DNA from: Propionibacteriales bacterium
GTDB taxonomy: Bacteria; Actinomycetota; Actinomycetes; Propionibacteriales; Propionibacteriaceae
Assembly (NCBI GenBank): GCA_017882655.1
Contig: JADGPB010000143.1
Coordinates: forward strand, 1-6,456
Reading direction: 5' to 3'
DNA length: 6,456 bases
In this document: positions 1-5,928 of the stretch, piece by piece
Numbering within the stretch: position 1 is the first letter of the stretch
Layout: the number at the start of each line of letters is the position of its first letter
Translations under genes and position numbers: made by a program
The notes under the pieces: generated by a model
The model's database searches: none
Told to the model about the DNA's origin: nothing
Seen by the model: only the letters and a program-made list of their open reading frames with translations

Positions 1-733
1 TCTGGCTGTCGTGTCCGAGAGCCGATCTCGCTGACCGCGAGGCGGCCCTTCACGAGATAGCCCCTCCCTTTATGGACGGGCCGTAAGCCGGGCCAACAGA
101 CTCCACACCGCGGGCCTCTCTCGCCTCGGAGGATGGGACACGCCCCGCGCGACCGGGTGTCGTTGCGCCTGCCAAGTTGCCGTGCTATTCGGCTGGGGGG
201 CCGCGGTCCATCCGGTCACGTCAGGCTGACCTTACGCGGACTTCGGGGCGTCTTTCCCGCACGAACCGGACCACCGCGCCAGCGTCAGACATGACGGCGC
301 AATACCTCTCGCCCCGACCAGTCACATCACTCCTTGCGTTGGACCGACGAGCTGACATTGGCGGTGGCACGCCAGCGGCTGTCCAGCCTCCATGGGGAGC
401 CCTTCCGGTGAGAGCGAAGCCGACGCCAGACGACGAGGTCCGTCAGCTGATGGCCATTCACGGCCGCGTCGTCCCCACAGAAGTGCATCGCCTGATCGGA
501 ACCGCCGAGCCGGGCATCGATGCCTGGTTCACCCAGAGCGAAGGCGCCGCCAGCTCCCGATGGCATCGGCCCAGTGGTTCGCCAGGGCAGATTGGTCGCA
601 GAACCGGGGACTCGTTTCGCTGACCTACAATCGCGGTTGCCAGGCGCCGCGCCCGACGTCGCGCGGAGCGCCTGACCGCCTTGGGCGAGGTCCGACTCCA
701 CGCCGGCCGCCGCTTCGCAAGTAGGAGCCACCC
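1..733. other. Long region without a convincing intact gene
   Basis: No reading frame here has convincing protein character along its whole length. At the left edge, plus frame 3 is open from base 3 to a TAA at 84-86 and ends with residues reading LHEIAPPFMDGP. This could be the last 27 codons of a gene starting outside the window, but it is too short to judge. From about 409 to 565 one plus frame (GTG at 409, containing DDEVRQLMAIHGRVV) has mostly G/C third positions and balanced amino acids. It then becomes arginine/serine/glycine-rich until its TGA at 621-623. The next frame reads AQWFARADWSQNRG from about 560 and stays open to a TAG at 722-724. A decayed or frameshifted gene would look like this, but so can chance in GC-rich DNA. 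A weak imperfect stem pairs GACAC (137-141) with GTGTC (157-161). Confidence 0.5.
626..631 (+). promoter_or_regulatory. Possible -10 element upstream of the LuxR-type regulator
   Basis: TACAAT differs from the sigma-70 consensus TATAAT at one base and stands out in GC-rich DNA. It lies 103 nt before the regulator's ATG, which would give a 5' leader of about 95 nt. No matching -35 is seen at 16-18 nt; the nearest TTG-type hexamer, TTGGTC at 592-597, is 28 nt away. A single AT-rich hexamer can easily occur by chance in a window this size. Confidence 0.22.
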
Positions 734-3049
734 ATGGTGGGTAGGGCCACCCCAACACGGGGGAACCTGCCGGCGGAGCTGTCGAGCTTCATCGGCCGAC
801 GCCGCGAGCTCCAAGAGATCAAGTCCGCGCTGAGTGCCGCCCGCTTGGTGACCCTGGTCGGGCCCGGCGGGGTTGGCAAGACCCGCCTGGCGCTCCGGTC
901 CGCAACTGACCTGCGTCGGGGCATTGCGGACGGGGCGTGGATGGTCGAGCTGGCCAGCCTCCGAGATGCCGAGCTCGTTACCAAAGCGGTCATGACCGCG
1001 CTCGGGCTCCGCGATGAATTGAGCGGGTGGCCTGGTTCCAGGCTGATCGAGTACGTCTCCTCAAAGCAGGTCCTGGTCGTTCTCGACAACTGTGAGCATC
1101 TTCTCGACGCCTCCGCGGTGCTCGCCGAGGCGTTGCTTCGCGAGGCGCCAGGGATGCGGATCCTTGCCACCAGCAGGCAGCCGCTCGGTGTCGCAGGAGA
1201 GACCGTCGTACAGGTCGGCCCGTTATCAGTGCCCGACGGCGATGGGCGAATGGCGCCGGACCGGCTCGCCCAGTCCGAGGCTATCGCCTTGCTGCTCGAG
1301 CGGGCACGGGAGGCGGGCGCCGGCTTCGAGGTGACTCCGCACAACCAGGACGCCGTGGTTGAGCTGGCACGGCGCCTCGACGGGATCCCTCTGGCGATCG
1401 AACTCGCGGCCGTGCGACTTCGCACGCTAGGCGTCGATCAGCTGGTCGAGCGTCTCAACGACCGCTTCCACTTGCTCGTAGGCGGGAGCAGAACCGCAGC
1501 GCCGCGCCATCAGACGCTCGAAGGTACCATCGCGTGGAGCCACGATCTCCTGGCGCACGACGATCGAGCCGTCCTGCGACGGATGAGCGTCTTTCCCGGG
1601 TCGTTCAGCTTGGAAGCGGCGGAGCGGGTCGCTCGGGCCGGAGATAAGACGCCGCTGGTCGTGTTGGACTCGCTTACGAATCTGGTCGACCGTTCCTTCC
1701 TCATTCGTGCGGGCACGAGTGGAAGGGCGCGCTTCCGCCTCCACGAGAGCATGCGCGAATTTGCGCTGCTGCGGCTCATCGAGGCAGACGAGGAGGCTGT
1801 CACCAGAGACGCCCACCTTTCGTTCTACGCGGACCTTTGTCGGTTCACCGAACTTGATCTTGCCGAGCCAGGGGACCTGACCAAGCTCGCGTCGCTGGAC
1901 GAGCTGGATCTCGAGGCGGACAACATCCGCGCCGCGTTGCGGCGGTGTCTGGCCGACCCGGAGGGCGCGGACCTCGGTCTGGCGATGGCGGCCGGTCTTG
2001 GACAGTACTGGAGAACGCGAGCGGTGAGTGAGGGCGGCCACTGGATGGTCGCCCTCCTTGGCCGACGTGGTCGCGATGACGCCGTCCGATGCCGCGCGCT
2101 GTTCGCGAGGATCGGCCTCGCCGTGACCCAGGGGGACCATCGGGCAGGCCTCGAGGCGGCCGCCGAGGCTGCTCCGATCGCACGACGGCTCAAGGCTGAT
2201 GCCTTGCTTATTGGAATCCTTGCGAACCAGGCGGCACTGGAGGTGCTTGCGGGCGACCTGTCCGCAGCTCGGGCGACCTCCGCGGAGGCCACCGCGCTCG
2301 CGGCTCAGCCTGGCGACGACATGTCGTTCATCGCAGCCGCCCAGTCCGAGGCCTTTGTCGCGTTCCTAGATGGCGACTTCATGCGGATGCGCGATGTCGG
2401 ACTTGCCGCTGCCGCGCGGTGCCGGGAGCGCGGGGAGCTGTTCATGCTCAGCACCCACCTCACGAGTGCGGGAATGGGCGCGCTGATGCTTGGCGACCAT
2501 ACGATCGCGGAGGCGGCGTTGATCGAAGCGCTGCGCGCCTCCCTCGTCATCGACGACCGCCACGGACTCGTGCTACGGATGCAAATGCTGGCAAGCAGCG
2601 CCGCAACGGCAGGCAACGGGCAGCGAGCCGCGAGGCTCTTGGGATCGTCCGAGATGCTGCGCCTCGATATCGGTGCGCCGATCAGCCCGTTCACAAGGGC
2701 GCTCGTCGAGAACGCTCAAGGGCAGGCAAAGGCCGGGCTCGGCGAGGACCGCTACAAGAAGTTCTTCGACGAGGGTGCGCACCTCGATCGCGAGGGTGCG
2801 GTGGCGCTGGCGCTCGGGGACAAGACGACCCCAGCCACAGGCCGGACGCTCGACAAGCCCGGGGGTCCGCTCGGCAAACGCGAGCAGGAGGTCGCGCAGC
2901 TGATAGCCGACGGGTTGAGCAACAAGGAGATTGCCAGTCGACTATTCCTGTCCGAGCGCACCGTCGAGACCCACGTTTACAACATCCTCAACAAGCTGGG
3001 GTTCAGCTCCAGGGTCAATATCGCCTCCTGGGTCTCGAGCAAGGACTAG
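734..3049 (+). CDS. STAND-type LuxR-family transcriptional regulator (NB-ARC/AAA-like ATPase plus HTH)
   Basis: A 771-aa cytoplasmic regulator. The N-terminus carries the family signature [12 protein letters not shown] (11-22), then Walker A GPGGVGKT (43-50), Walker [11 protein letters not shown] (113-122), the sensor-like ILATSR (143-148) and the GLPL-type GIPLA (217-221). [16 protein letters not shown] (258-273), MSVFPGSF (284-291) and [12 protein letters not shown] (333-344) follow, as usual in these predicted ATPases (COG3903-like). Residues of about 345-700 are alanine-rich helical, probably TPR-like, and likely sense a signal or partner. The C-terminus is a LuxR/GerE helix-turn-helix (about 714-771) with [20 protein letters not shown]. 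Known for the family: ATP-dependent STAND switches that bind DNA once activated. The start is supported by AGGAG at 723-727, six nt before the ATG. All motifs are intact. The effector and targets cannot be read from sequence; the divergent promoters downstream are candidates by proximity only. Confidence 0.95.
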   Translation: MVGRATPTRGNLPAELSSFIGRRRELQEIKSALSAARLVTLVGPGGVGKTRLALRSATDLRRGIADGAWMVELASLRDAELVTKAVMTALGLRDELSGWPGSRLIEYVSSKQVLVVLDNCEHLLDASAVLAEALLREAPGMRILATSRQPLGVAGETVVQVGPLSVPDGDGRMAPDRLAQSEAIALLLERAREAGAGFEVTPHNQDAVVELARRLDGIPLAIELAAVRLRTLGVDQLVERLNDRFHLLVGGSRTAAPRHQTLEGTIAWSHDLLAHDDRAVLRRMSVFPGSFSLEAAERVARAGDKTPLVVLDSLTNLVDRSFLIRAGTSGRARFRLHESMREFALLRLIEADEEAVTRDAHLSFYADLCRFTELDLAEPGDLTKLASLDELDLEADNIRAALRRCLADPEGADLGLAMAAGLGQYWRTRAVSEGGHWMVALLGRRGRDDAVRCRALFARIGLAVTQGDHRAGLEAAAEAAPIARRLKADALLIGILANQAALEVLAGDLSAARATSAEATALAAQPGDDMSFIAAAQSEAFVAFLDGDFMRMRDVGLAAAARCRERGELFMLSTHLTSAGMGALMLGDHTIAEAALIEALRASLVIDDRHGLVLRMQMLASSAATAGNGQRAARLLGSSEMLRLDIGAPISPFTRALVENAQGQAKAGLGEDRYKKFFDEGAHLDREGAVALALGDKTTPATGRTLDKPGGPLGKREQEVAQLIADGLSNKEIASRLFLSERTVETHVYNILNKLGFSSRVNIASWVSSKD

Positions 3050-3316
3050 GCGTCCGCCGCCGACGAGCGTGATCTCGCGGATCCGCCCATCCGGCAAGAG
3101 GGCAACGGCGAACAGGCGCCGGACCACGTCACGGTTGCGCGCCTCGATCAAGTAGAGCAGGCGATCGTCCTCACGGCTGAGGCCGGCAACGATCGTGCGC
3201 GTGCTCATCCCCGCCGTGCCTAGCCGGGACTGTGCGGCTTCCAGCAACCACGTCGCGCGCCCCAGCACGAGCTGTCCGGCATCCGCCATGAAGATCTCGA
3301 CCATGAAGTAGGGCAT
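2942..3316 (-). CDS. Small ferredoxin-fold-like protein, convergent with and overlapping the LuxR gene
   Basis: A 124-aa product starting [10 protein letters not shown]. Predicted secondary structure is beta-alpha-beta-beta-alpha-beta: strand 2-10, helix 13-33, strand 39-49 ([11 protein letters not shown]), strand 53-60 (LLYLIEAR), helix 62-74, strand 78-86 (RIREITLVG). This recalls small DUF4242/nickel-binding-like and dimeric alpha-beta barrel proteins; the link is by pattern memory and the function is unknown. Third positions are mostly G/C, and the DNA up to 3049 is not explained by any plus-strand gene. Residues 1-89 lie outside the regulator. Residues 90-124 are encoded antisense to its HTH codons, so the natural protein may effectively end near residue 89, with the tail a read-through into the neighbour's complement. 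No good Shine-Dalgarno precedes the ATG; the start is chosen from the family-like N-terminus, and M5 is an alternative. It probably has its own promoter in 3317-3514. Confidence 0.68.
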   Translation of the reverse strand: MPYFMVEIFMADAGQLVLGRATWLLEAAQSRLGTAGMSTRTIVAGLSREDDRLLYLIEARNRDVVRRLFAVALLPDGRIREITLVGGGRLVLARDPGGDIDPGAEPQLVEDVVNVGLDGALGQE

Positions 3317-3434
3317 GAGCCGAATGGTCGCTGGCTGTCTGCCGTCGGGGAATCGAGGGGAACACCGAGCCGGTACGTAGTGGCCCCGAGAGCAACCCCG
3401 GGGTGTCTAAGTGTCCGGTACGTGTTCGTCCGGA

Positions 3435-3462
3435 TTGAGTCGCCCGCCCGCCTGCATAGCGT
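3435..3462 (+). promoter_or_regulatory. Candidate promoter for the MDR oxidoreductase gene
   Basis: TTGAGT (3435-3440) and TAGCGT (3457-3462) are separated by 16 nt. They match the -35 consensus TTGACA at four of six bases and the TAnnnT form of -10 common in high-GC bacteria. A start of transcription near 3469 would leave a leader of about 46 nt. The second CCGGTACGT copy ends 11 nt before this -35, a position suited to activator binding. The match is modest. Confidence 0.35.
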
Positions 3463-3504
3463 GGAGTACGCGCACTTGGTTAGGTGCGCTGCCCGCCAGA
3501 TGAA

Positions 3505-3508
3505 GGAG
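3505..3508 (+). promoter_or_regulatory. Ribosome binding site deciding the MDR start
   Basis: GGAG (within GAAGGAG) ends six nt before the ATG at 3515. An earlier in-frame ATG at 3500 would overlap this site and has no Shine-Dalgarno of its own, so 3515 is preferred. Confidence 0.75.
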
Positions 3509-3514
3509 CGTCCC

Positions 3515-4516
3515 ATGCAAGCAGTCGTTCAGGAGACCTACGGCACGGCAGCCGTCCTCCAGTCCCGTGAGATCCCGAAGCCGGCGATCGCCGATAGCGA
3601 AGTGCTCGTCCGCGTGTGTGCGGCCGGCGTCAATCCGGCCGACTGGGCCGTGATGAGCGGGCTCCCCTACGTCGCTCGCCCCGTGTACGGGATGCCGCGT
3701 CCCAAGCAGCCCGTCCGTGGGACGGACGTCGCCGGGATCGTGGAGGCCGTCGGCAGCGGCGTGACCCGCTTCAAGGCCGGCGACGCGGTCTTCGGATCAT
3801 CCAACGGCTCCTACGCCGAATACACGATCGCCGACGAGGACGCGCTGGCTCTGAAGCCGACGAACGTCACCTTCGAGCAGGCGGCCGTGGTGCCGATGGC
3901 GGGCATGGTCGCGCTGCAGGCGATCCGGGACCACGGCAACGTGCAGCCCGGCCAGAAGGTCCTCATCAACGGCGCCTCGGGCGGGATCGGGACCTTCGCG
4001 GTGCAGATCGCGAAGGCGTTCGGCGCGGAGGTCACGGCCGTCTGCAGCGCCGGCAACGCCGAGCTGGTCCGATCGATCGGCGCCGACCACGTGATCGACT
4101 ACACCCGCGAGGACTTCACCCGAGGCGACGAGCGGTACGACTTCATCCTCGACAACGTCGCGGACCACTCGCTGTCCGAGCTCCGGCGGGTGCTCACCCC
4201 GGCCGGGACCCTCGTCCCGAACGGCGGCAACTTCGGCAACCGCTGGCTCGCCAGCGGCGCCAGGGTCGTCCGGGCGCACCTGATGTCGCGCTTCGTGAGC
4301 CAGACGCTGCGGCCGTTCCTCCTTGCGCCGAAGCTCGACGACCTGGTCACCCTCAAGGAGCTCGTCGAGGCCGGCACGGTCGTGCCTGTCATCGATCGTG
4401 CGTACCCACTGAGCGAAACGGCTCAGGCGATGGCTCATGTCGGCGCGGGACACGCCCGGGGCAAGGTCGCCATCACCGTGTCTGCCGAGGCGTCGGCCCT
4501 GCCGGCCGTCGCCTGA
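3515..4516 (+). CDS. Zinc-independent NAD(P)H-dependent MDR oxidoreductase (quinone oxidoreductase type)
   Basis: A 333-aa cytosolic enzyme of the medium-chain dehydrogenase/reductase superfamily, of usual length. The N-terminal GroES-like domain shows NPAD (40-43), GTDVAG (69-74) and the VGSGVTRFKAGDAVFG stretch (79-94). The Rossmann domain has GASGGIG (153-159) within INGASGGIGTFAVQ, then GADHVIDYTREDF, typical of this branch. The zinc-ligand GHE motif and the structural-zinc cysteine cluster are absent; only two cysteines are visible, so the enzyme should not need zinc. The family reduces quinones, enones or similar carbonyls with NAD(P)H; the substrate here cannot be inferred. Its GC-rich codon use matches the neighbouring genes. 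It is divergent from the small minus-strand gene and 97 nt before the DUF4386-like gene. Cotranscription with that gene is possible. Confidence 0.93.
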   Translation: MQAVVQETYGTAAVLQSREIPKPAIADSEVLVRVCAAGVNPADWAVMSGLPYVARPVYGMPRPKQPVRGTDVAGIVEAVGSGVTRFKAGDAVFGSSNGSYAEYTIADEDALALKPTNVTFEQAAVVPMAGMVALQAIRDHGNVQPGQKVLINGASGGIGTFAVQIAKAFGAEVTAVCSAGNAELVRSIGADHVIDYTREDFTRGDERYDFILDNVADHSLSELRRVLTPAGTLVPNGGNFGNRWLASGARVVRAHLMSRFVSQTLRPFLLAPKLDDLVTLKELVEAGTVVPVIDRAYPLSETAQAMAHVGAGHARGKVAITVSAEASALPAVA

Positions 4517-4553
4517 CGCTGCACGTCCGAGCCCAACTGCCCATAGCCGCCGA

Positions 4554-4597
4554 GTGCCTGAAGTGCCTGGACGCACACCACATACACGCACACCACA
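4554..4597 (+). repeat. Two adjacent short direct-repeat pairs in the leader of the DUF4386-like gene
   Basis: GTGCCTG occurs at 4554-4560 and 4563-4569 (period 9). Directly after, ACGCACACCACA occurs at 4571-4582 and 4586-4597 (period 15). They sit in the 97-nt gap just before the ribosome binding site. The second pair is rich in C and A with few G or T, unlike the surrounding sequence. They could be a regulator site, an unstructured translation-enhancing leader, or slippage products. Confidence 0.6.
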
Positions 4598-4602
4598 CGA
4601 AG

Positions 4603-4607
4603 AGGAG
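4603..4607 (+). promoter_or_regulatory. Ribosome binding site deciding the DUF4386-like start
   Basis: AGGAG lies six nt before the ATG at 4614. The frame is open back into the MDR gene, but that upstream part is arginine/proline-rich and out of register with the real MDR frame. The 4614 start, immediately before a hydrophobic segment, is therefore clear. Confidence 0.85.
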
Positions 4608-4613
4608 AACCAC

Positions 4614-5336
4614 ATGACTTCGACCAGAAGGACCGCGACGATCGTGGGCCTGCTCTTTCTCATCCAGACCATCGCGTTCATCATCGCGGAGCAACTCTTT
4701 ACCGGCATCCTCAAGCGACCCGACTACCTGACCGGCATCTCCGCAGACGCAAATGCACTGACCGTGGGCGCCCTGCTTGCGTTCGTGTCCGGCGTCGCCG
4801 TCGTCAGCATCGCGATCCTCATGTTCCCGCTGTTGAAGCAGACCAGCGAGCCGCTGGCCCTCGGGTACGTCGGTGAGCGGGTCATCGAGCTGGTGCTGCA
4901 AATCTTCTTCTACATGGCGGCTCCGCTCCTGATTGTCACGGTCGGTGCCGGGCTGCGCGACGGCACCGTGAGTTCGGCCGTCTCTCAGTCGCTGGGCCCG
5001 GTTCTCAAGGCCGCACACGACGTCGGGATCGTGGTGCTGTACCTGGTCACGAGCGTGGGCGGGACGGTCTTTGCGTTCCTGCTGTACCGATCACGCCTGG
5101 TCCCGCGCTCGCTCGCCGTCCTCGGGCTCATCGGCTACGCAGTCCTTCTCATCGGCTGCGTCCTCAACCTGTTCGGCGTGACCGACGTGACGCAGGGCGC
5201 CGGGCTGCTCGCCGTTCTGCCCGGCGGCCTCTTCGAACTGATCCTCCCGATCGTGCTGCTCGTCAAGGGGTTCAGCGATCCGGCCCCGAGAGCCGCTGCG
5301 GCCGCTGGGATCGGCGCCATCCCGGAACCCGCGTGA
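4614..5336 (+). CDS. DUF4386-like integral membrane protein
   Basis: A 240-aa polytopic inner-membrane protein. About six hydrophobic segments are visible at residues 8-26, 48-74, 86-114, 137-158, 166-188 and 195-218. The N-terminal TRRTATIVGLLFLIQTIAF and the LLYRSRLVPRSLAVLGLIGY stretch (156-175) resemble the DUF4386 family, whose biochemical role is not established. The length fits that family. A short basic start (TSTRR) precedes the first helix, suggesting a cytoplasmic N-terminus. The alanine/proline-rich tail (about 221-240) is probably disordered. The gene sits 97 nt after the MDR gene and 95 nt before another small membrane protein, with its own strong ribosome binding site. Involvement in membrane or redox stress is only a guess from its neighbours. 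Confidence 0.88.
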   Translation: MTSTRRTATIVGLLFLIQTIAFIIAEQLFTGILKRPDYLTGISADANALTVGALLAFVSGVAVVSIAILMFPLLKQTSEPLALGYVGERVIELVLQIFFYMAAPLLIVTVGAGLRDGTVSSAVSQSLGPVLKAAHDVGIVVLYLVTSVGGTVFAFLLYRSRLVPRSLAVLGLIGYAVLLIGCVLNLFGVTDVTQGAGLLAVLPGGLFELILPIVLLVKGFSDPAPRAAAAAGIGAIPEPA

Positions 5337-5416
5337 CCAGCCGACTGCTTGTATCCACCGGGCCAGAGCGTGGCCCCGTTCATCCACACCGATCAGAACA
5401 GACCTTCGTCAGTCTC

Positions 5417-5424
5417 GAAAGGAG
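5417..5424 (+). promoter_or_regulatory. Ribosome binding site deciding the start of the 138-aa membrane protein
   Basis: GAAAGGAG ends seven nt before the ATG at 5432. The same frame could start at a GTG at 5333 that overlaps the preceding TGA as GTGA. That start has no Shine-Dalgarno and would add 33 polar residues before the first membrane helix, so 5432 is chosen. Confidence 0.8.
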
Positions 5425-5431
5425 ACAACCC

Positions 5432-5848
5432 ATGTCCAAGGCAACCGTCACCAAGCTCTTTATCGGCGGCGGGCTCGCAGTAATCGCGGGCGCCATCCTG
5501 GCCATCGTGGCCGTGTCGATCGCGAACGCGAACGATGTGTTCGTCATGCAGGGCCCTGCCATCGTGGGGCTCAGGGGGAGCGCGGTCGCGTGGCTCATGC
5601 TCCCGCTCGGAATCGTCGGCGGACTCGCGATCCTCGGCGGCCTGATTGCCGGCCTCGTGGCGTGGATCGGAGCCCTGATGAACGCCTGGCAGCTCGAGAG
5701 CAAGACGTGGTTCGCCGTCCTGCTCCTCCTCGGGGTCTTCAACTTCGGCTTCTTTGCAATGGTCGCCTTCCTGACGGTCGGGCCCGATGGTGCGTCGGAC
5801 GGAGCCGTTCGGAGGTCGGAGCTCACGTCCCGCCCTACCCCTGCATGA
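5432..5848 (+). CDS. Small three-helix membrane protein of unknown function
   Basis: A 138-aa protein with hydrophobic segments at about 9-31, 51-82 (long, glycine-rich) and 93-116. The first helix follows a short basic start (SKATVTK). Residues 32-50 form a loop with NDVFVMQGPAIVG, and the third helix is preceded by NAWQLESKTWF and ends at VGPDG (116-120). The QLESKTWF...VGPDG arrangement resembles unnamed small membrane proteins I recall from GC-rich bacteria, but I cannot name the family. The C-terminus (121-138) is polar and probably disordered. The first helix might be read as a signal peptide, but no cleavage site is obvious. It lies between the DUF4386-like gene and the SDR, in the same direction and with gaps under 100 nt. 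A partnership with the DUF4386-like protein in the membrane is possible but unsupported by any motif. Confidence 0.85.
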   Translation: MSKATVTKLFIGGGLAVIAGAILAIVAVSIANANDVFVMQGPAIVGLRGSAVAWLMLPLGIVGGLAILGGLIAGLVAWIGALMNAWQLESKTWFAVLLLLGVFNFGFFAMVAFLTVGPDGASDGAVRRSELTSRPTPA

Positions 5849-5874
5849 CGAGCATCGTTTCGTGAGGCCTCCGA

Positions 5875-5904
5875 GTGGGCGCCGGCGACGCAGCCGGCGC
5901 CCAC
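5875..5904 (+). terminator. Perfect 12-bp GC-rich hairpin between the membrane protein and SDR genes
   Basis: GTGGGCGCCGGC (5875-5886) and GCCGGCGCCCAC (5893-5904) are exact reverse complements around a six-base loop, GACGCA. The stem starts 27 nt after the upstream stop and ends 24 nt before the SDR start. No run of T follows, so this is not a classical intrinsic terminator. It may be a T-less terminator, as proposed for some high-GC bacteria, an mRNA 3' stabiliser, or an attenuating structure ahead of the SDR. Confidence 0.55.
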
Positions 5905-5928
5905 CGCTGAAAGGACGAGGAGTCGGTC

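Larger units (their letters stand above)
3317..3514. promoter_or_regulatory. Divergent intergenic regulatory region
   Basis: This 198-nt gap separates the minus-strand small gene from the plus-strand MDR gene, so it should hold both promoters. CCGGTACGT occurs twice in direct orientation (3370-3378 and 3415-3423, 45 bp apart). The perfect palindrome ACCCCGGGGT (3395-3404) lies between the copies. GTCCGG also occurs twice 15 bp apart (3413-3418 and 3428-3433). Such repeats beside divergent promoters are typical of regulator binding sites, but which protein binds is unknown. The palindrome could also arise by chance in GC-rich DNA. Confidence 0.5.

Noticed and set aside
84..100. TAAGCCGGGCC at 84-94, recalling the end of a reverse-strand RNase P RNA (ATAAGCCGGGTTCTGT)
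   Set aside because: The match is short, and the conserved 5' element (GGACTTTCCTC on this strand) does not appear in the following several hundred bases.
625..1425. 266-codon minus-strand open frame opposite the 5' half of the regulator
   Set aside because: It is serine/arginine-rich and lies antisense to the intact ATPase motifs of the regulator, as expected from a GC-rich shadow frame.
1427..2140. 237-codon minus-strand open frame opposite the middle of the regulator
   Set aside because: It is fully inside the regulator, has no ribosome binding site or recognisable motif, and has the charged, Arg/Gln-rich composition of an antisense frame.
3616..4617. 333-codon plus-strand open frame inside the MDR gene
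   Set aside because: It is overwhelmingly arginine/glycine-rich and out of frame with the MDR enzyme, whose motifs are complete.
3797..4714. 305-codon minus-strand open frame spanning the MDR 3' half and the next leader
   Set aside because: It is antisense to two well-supported genes and has no family motif or ribosome binding site.
5333..5431. GTG at 5333 overlapping the previous stop (GTGA), suggesting translational coupling
   Set aside because: There is no Shine-Dalgarno before it, and the extra 33 residues are polar and unlike the rest. The ATG at 5432 has an excellent GAAAGGAG.
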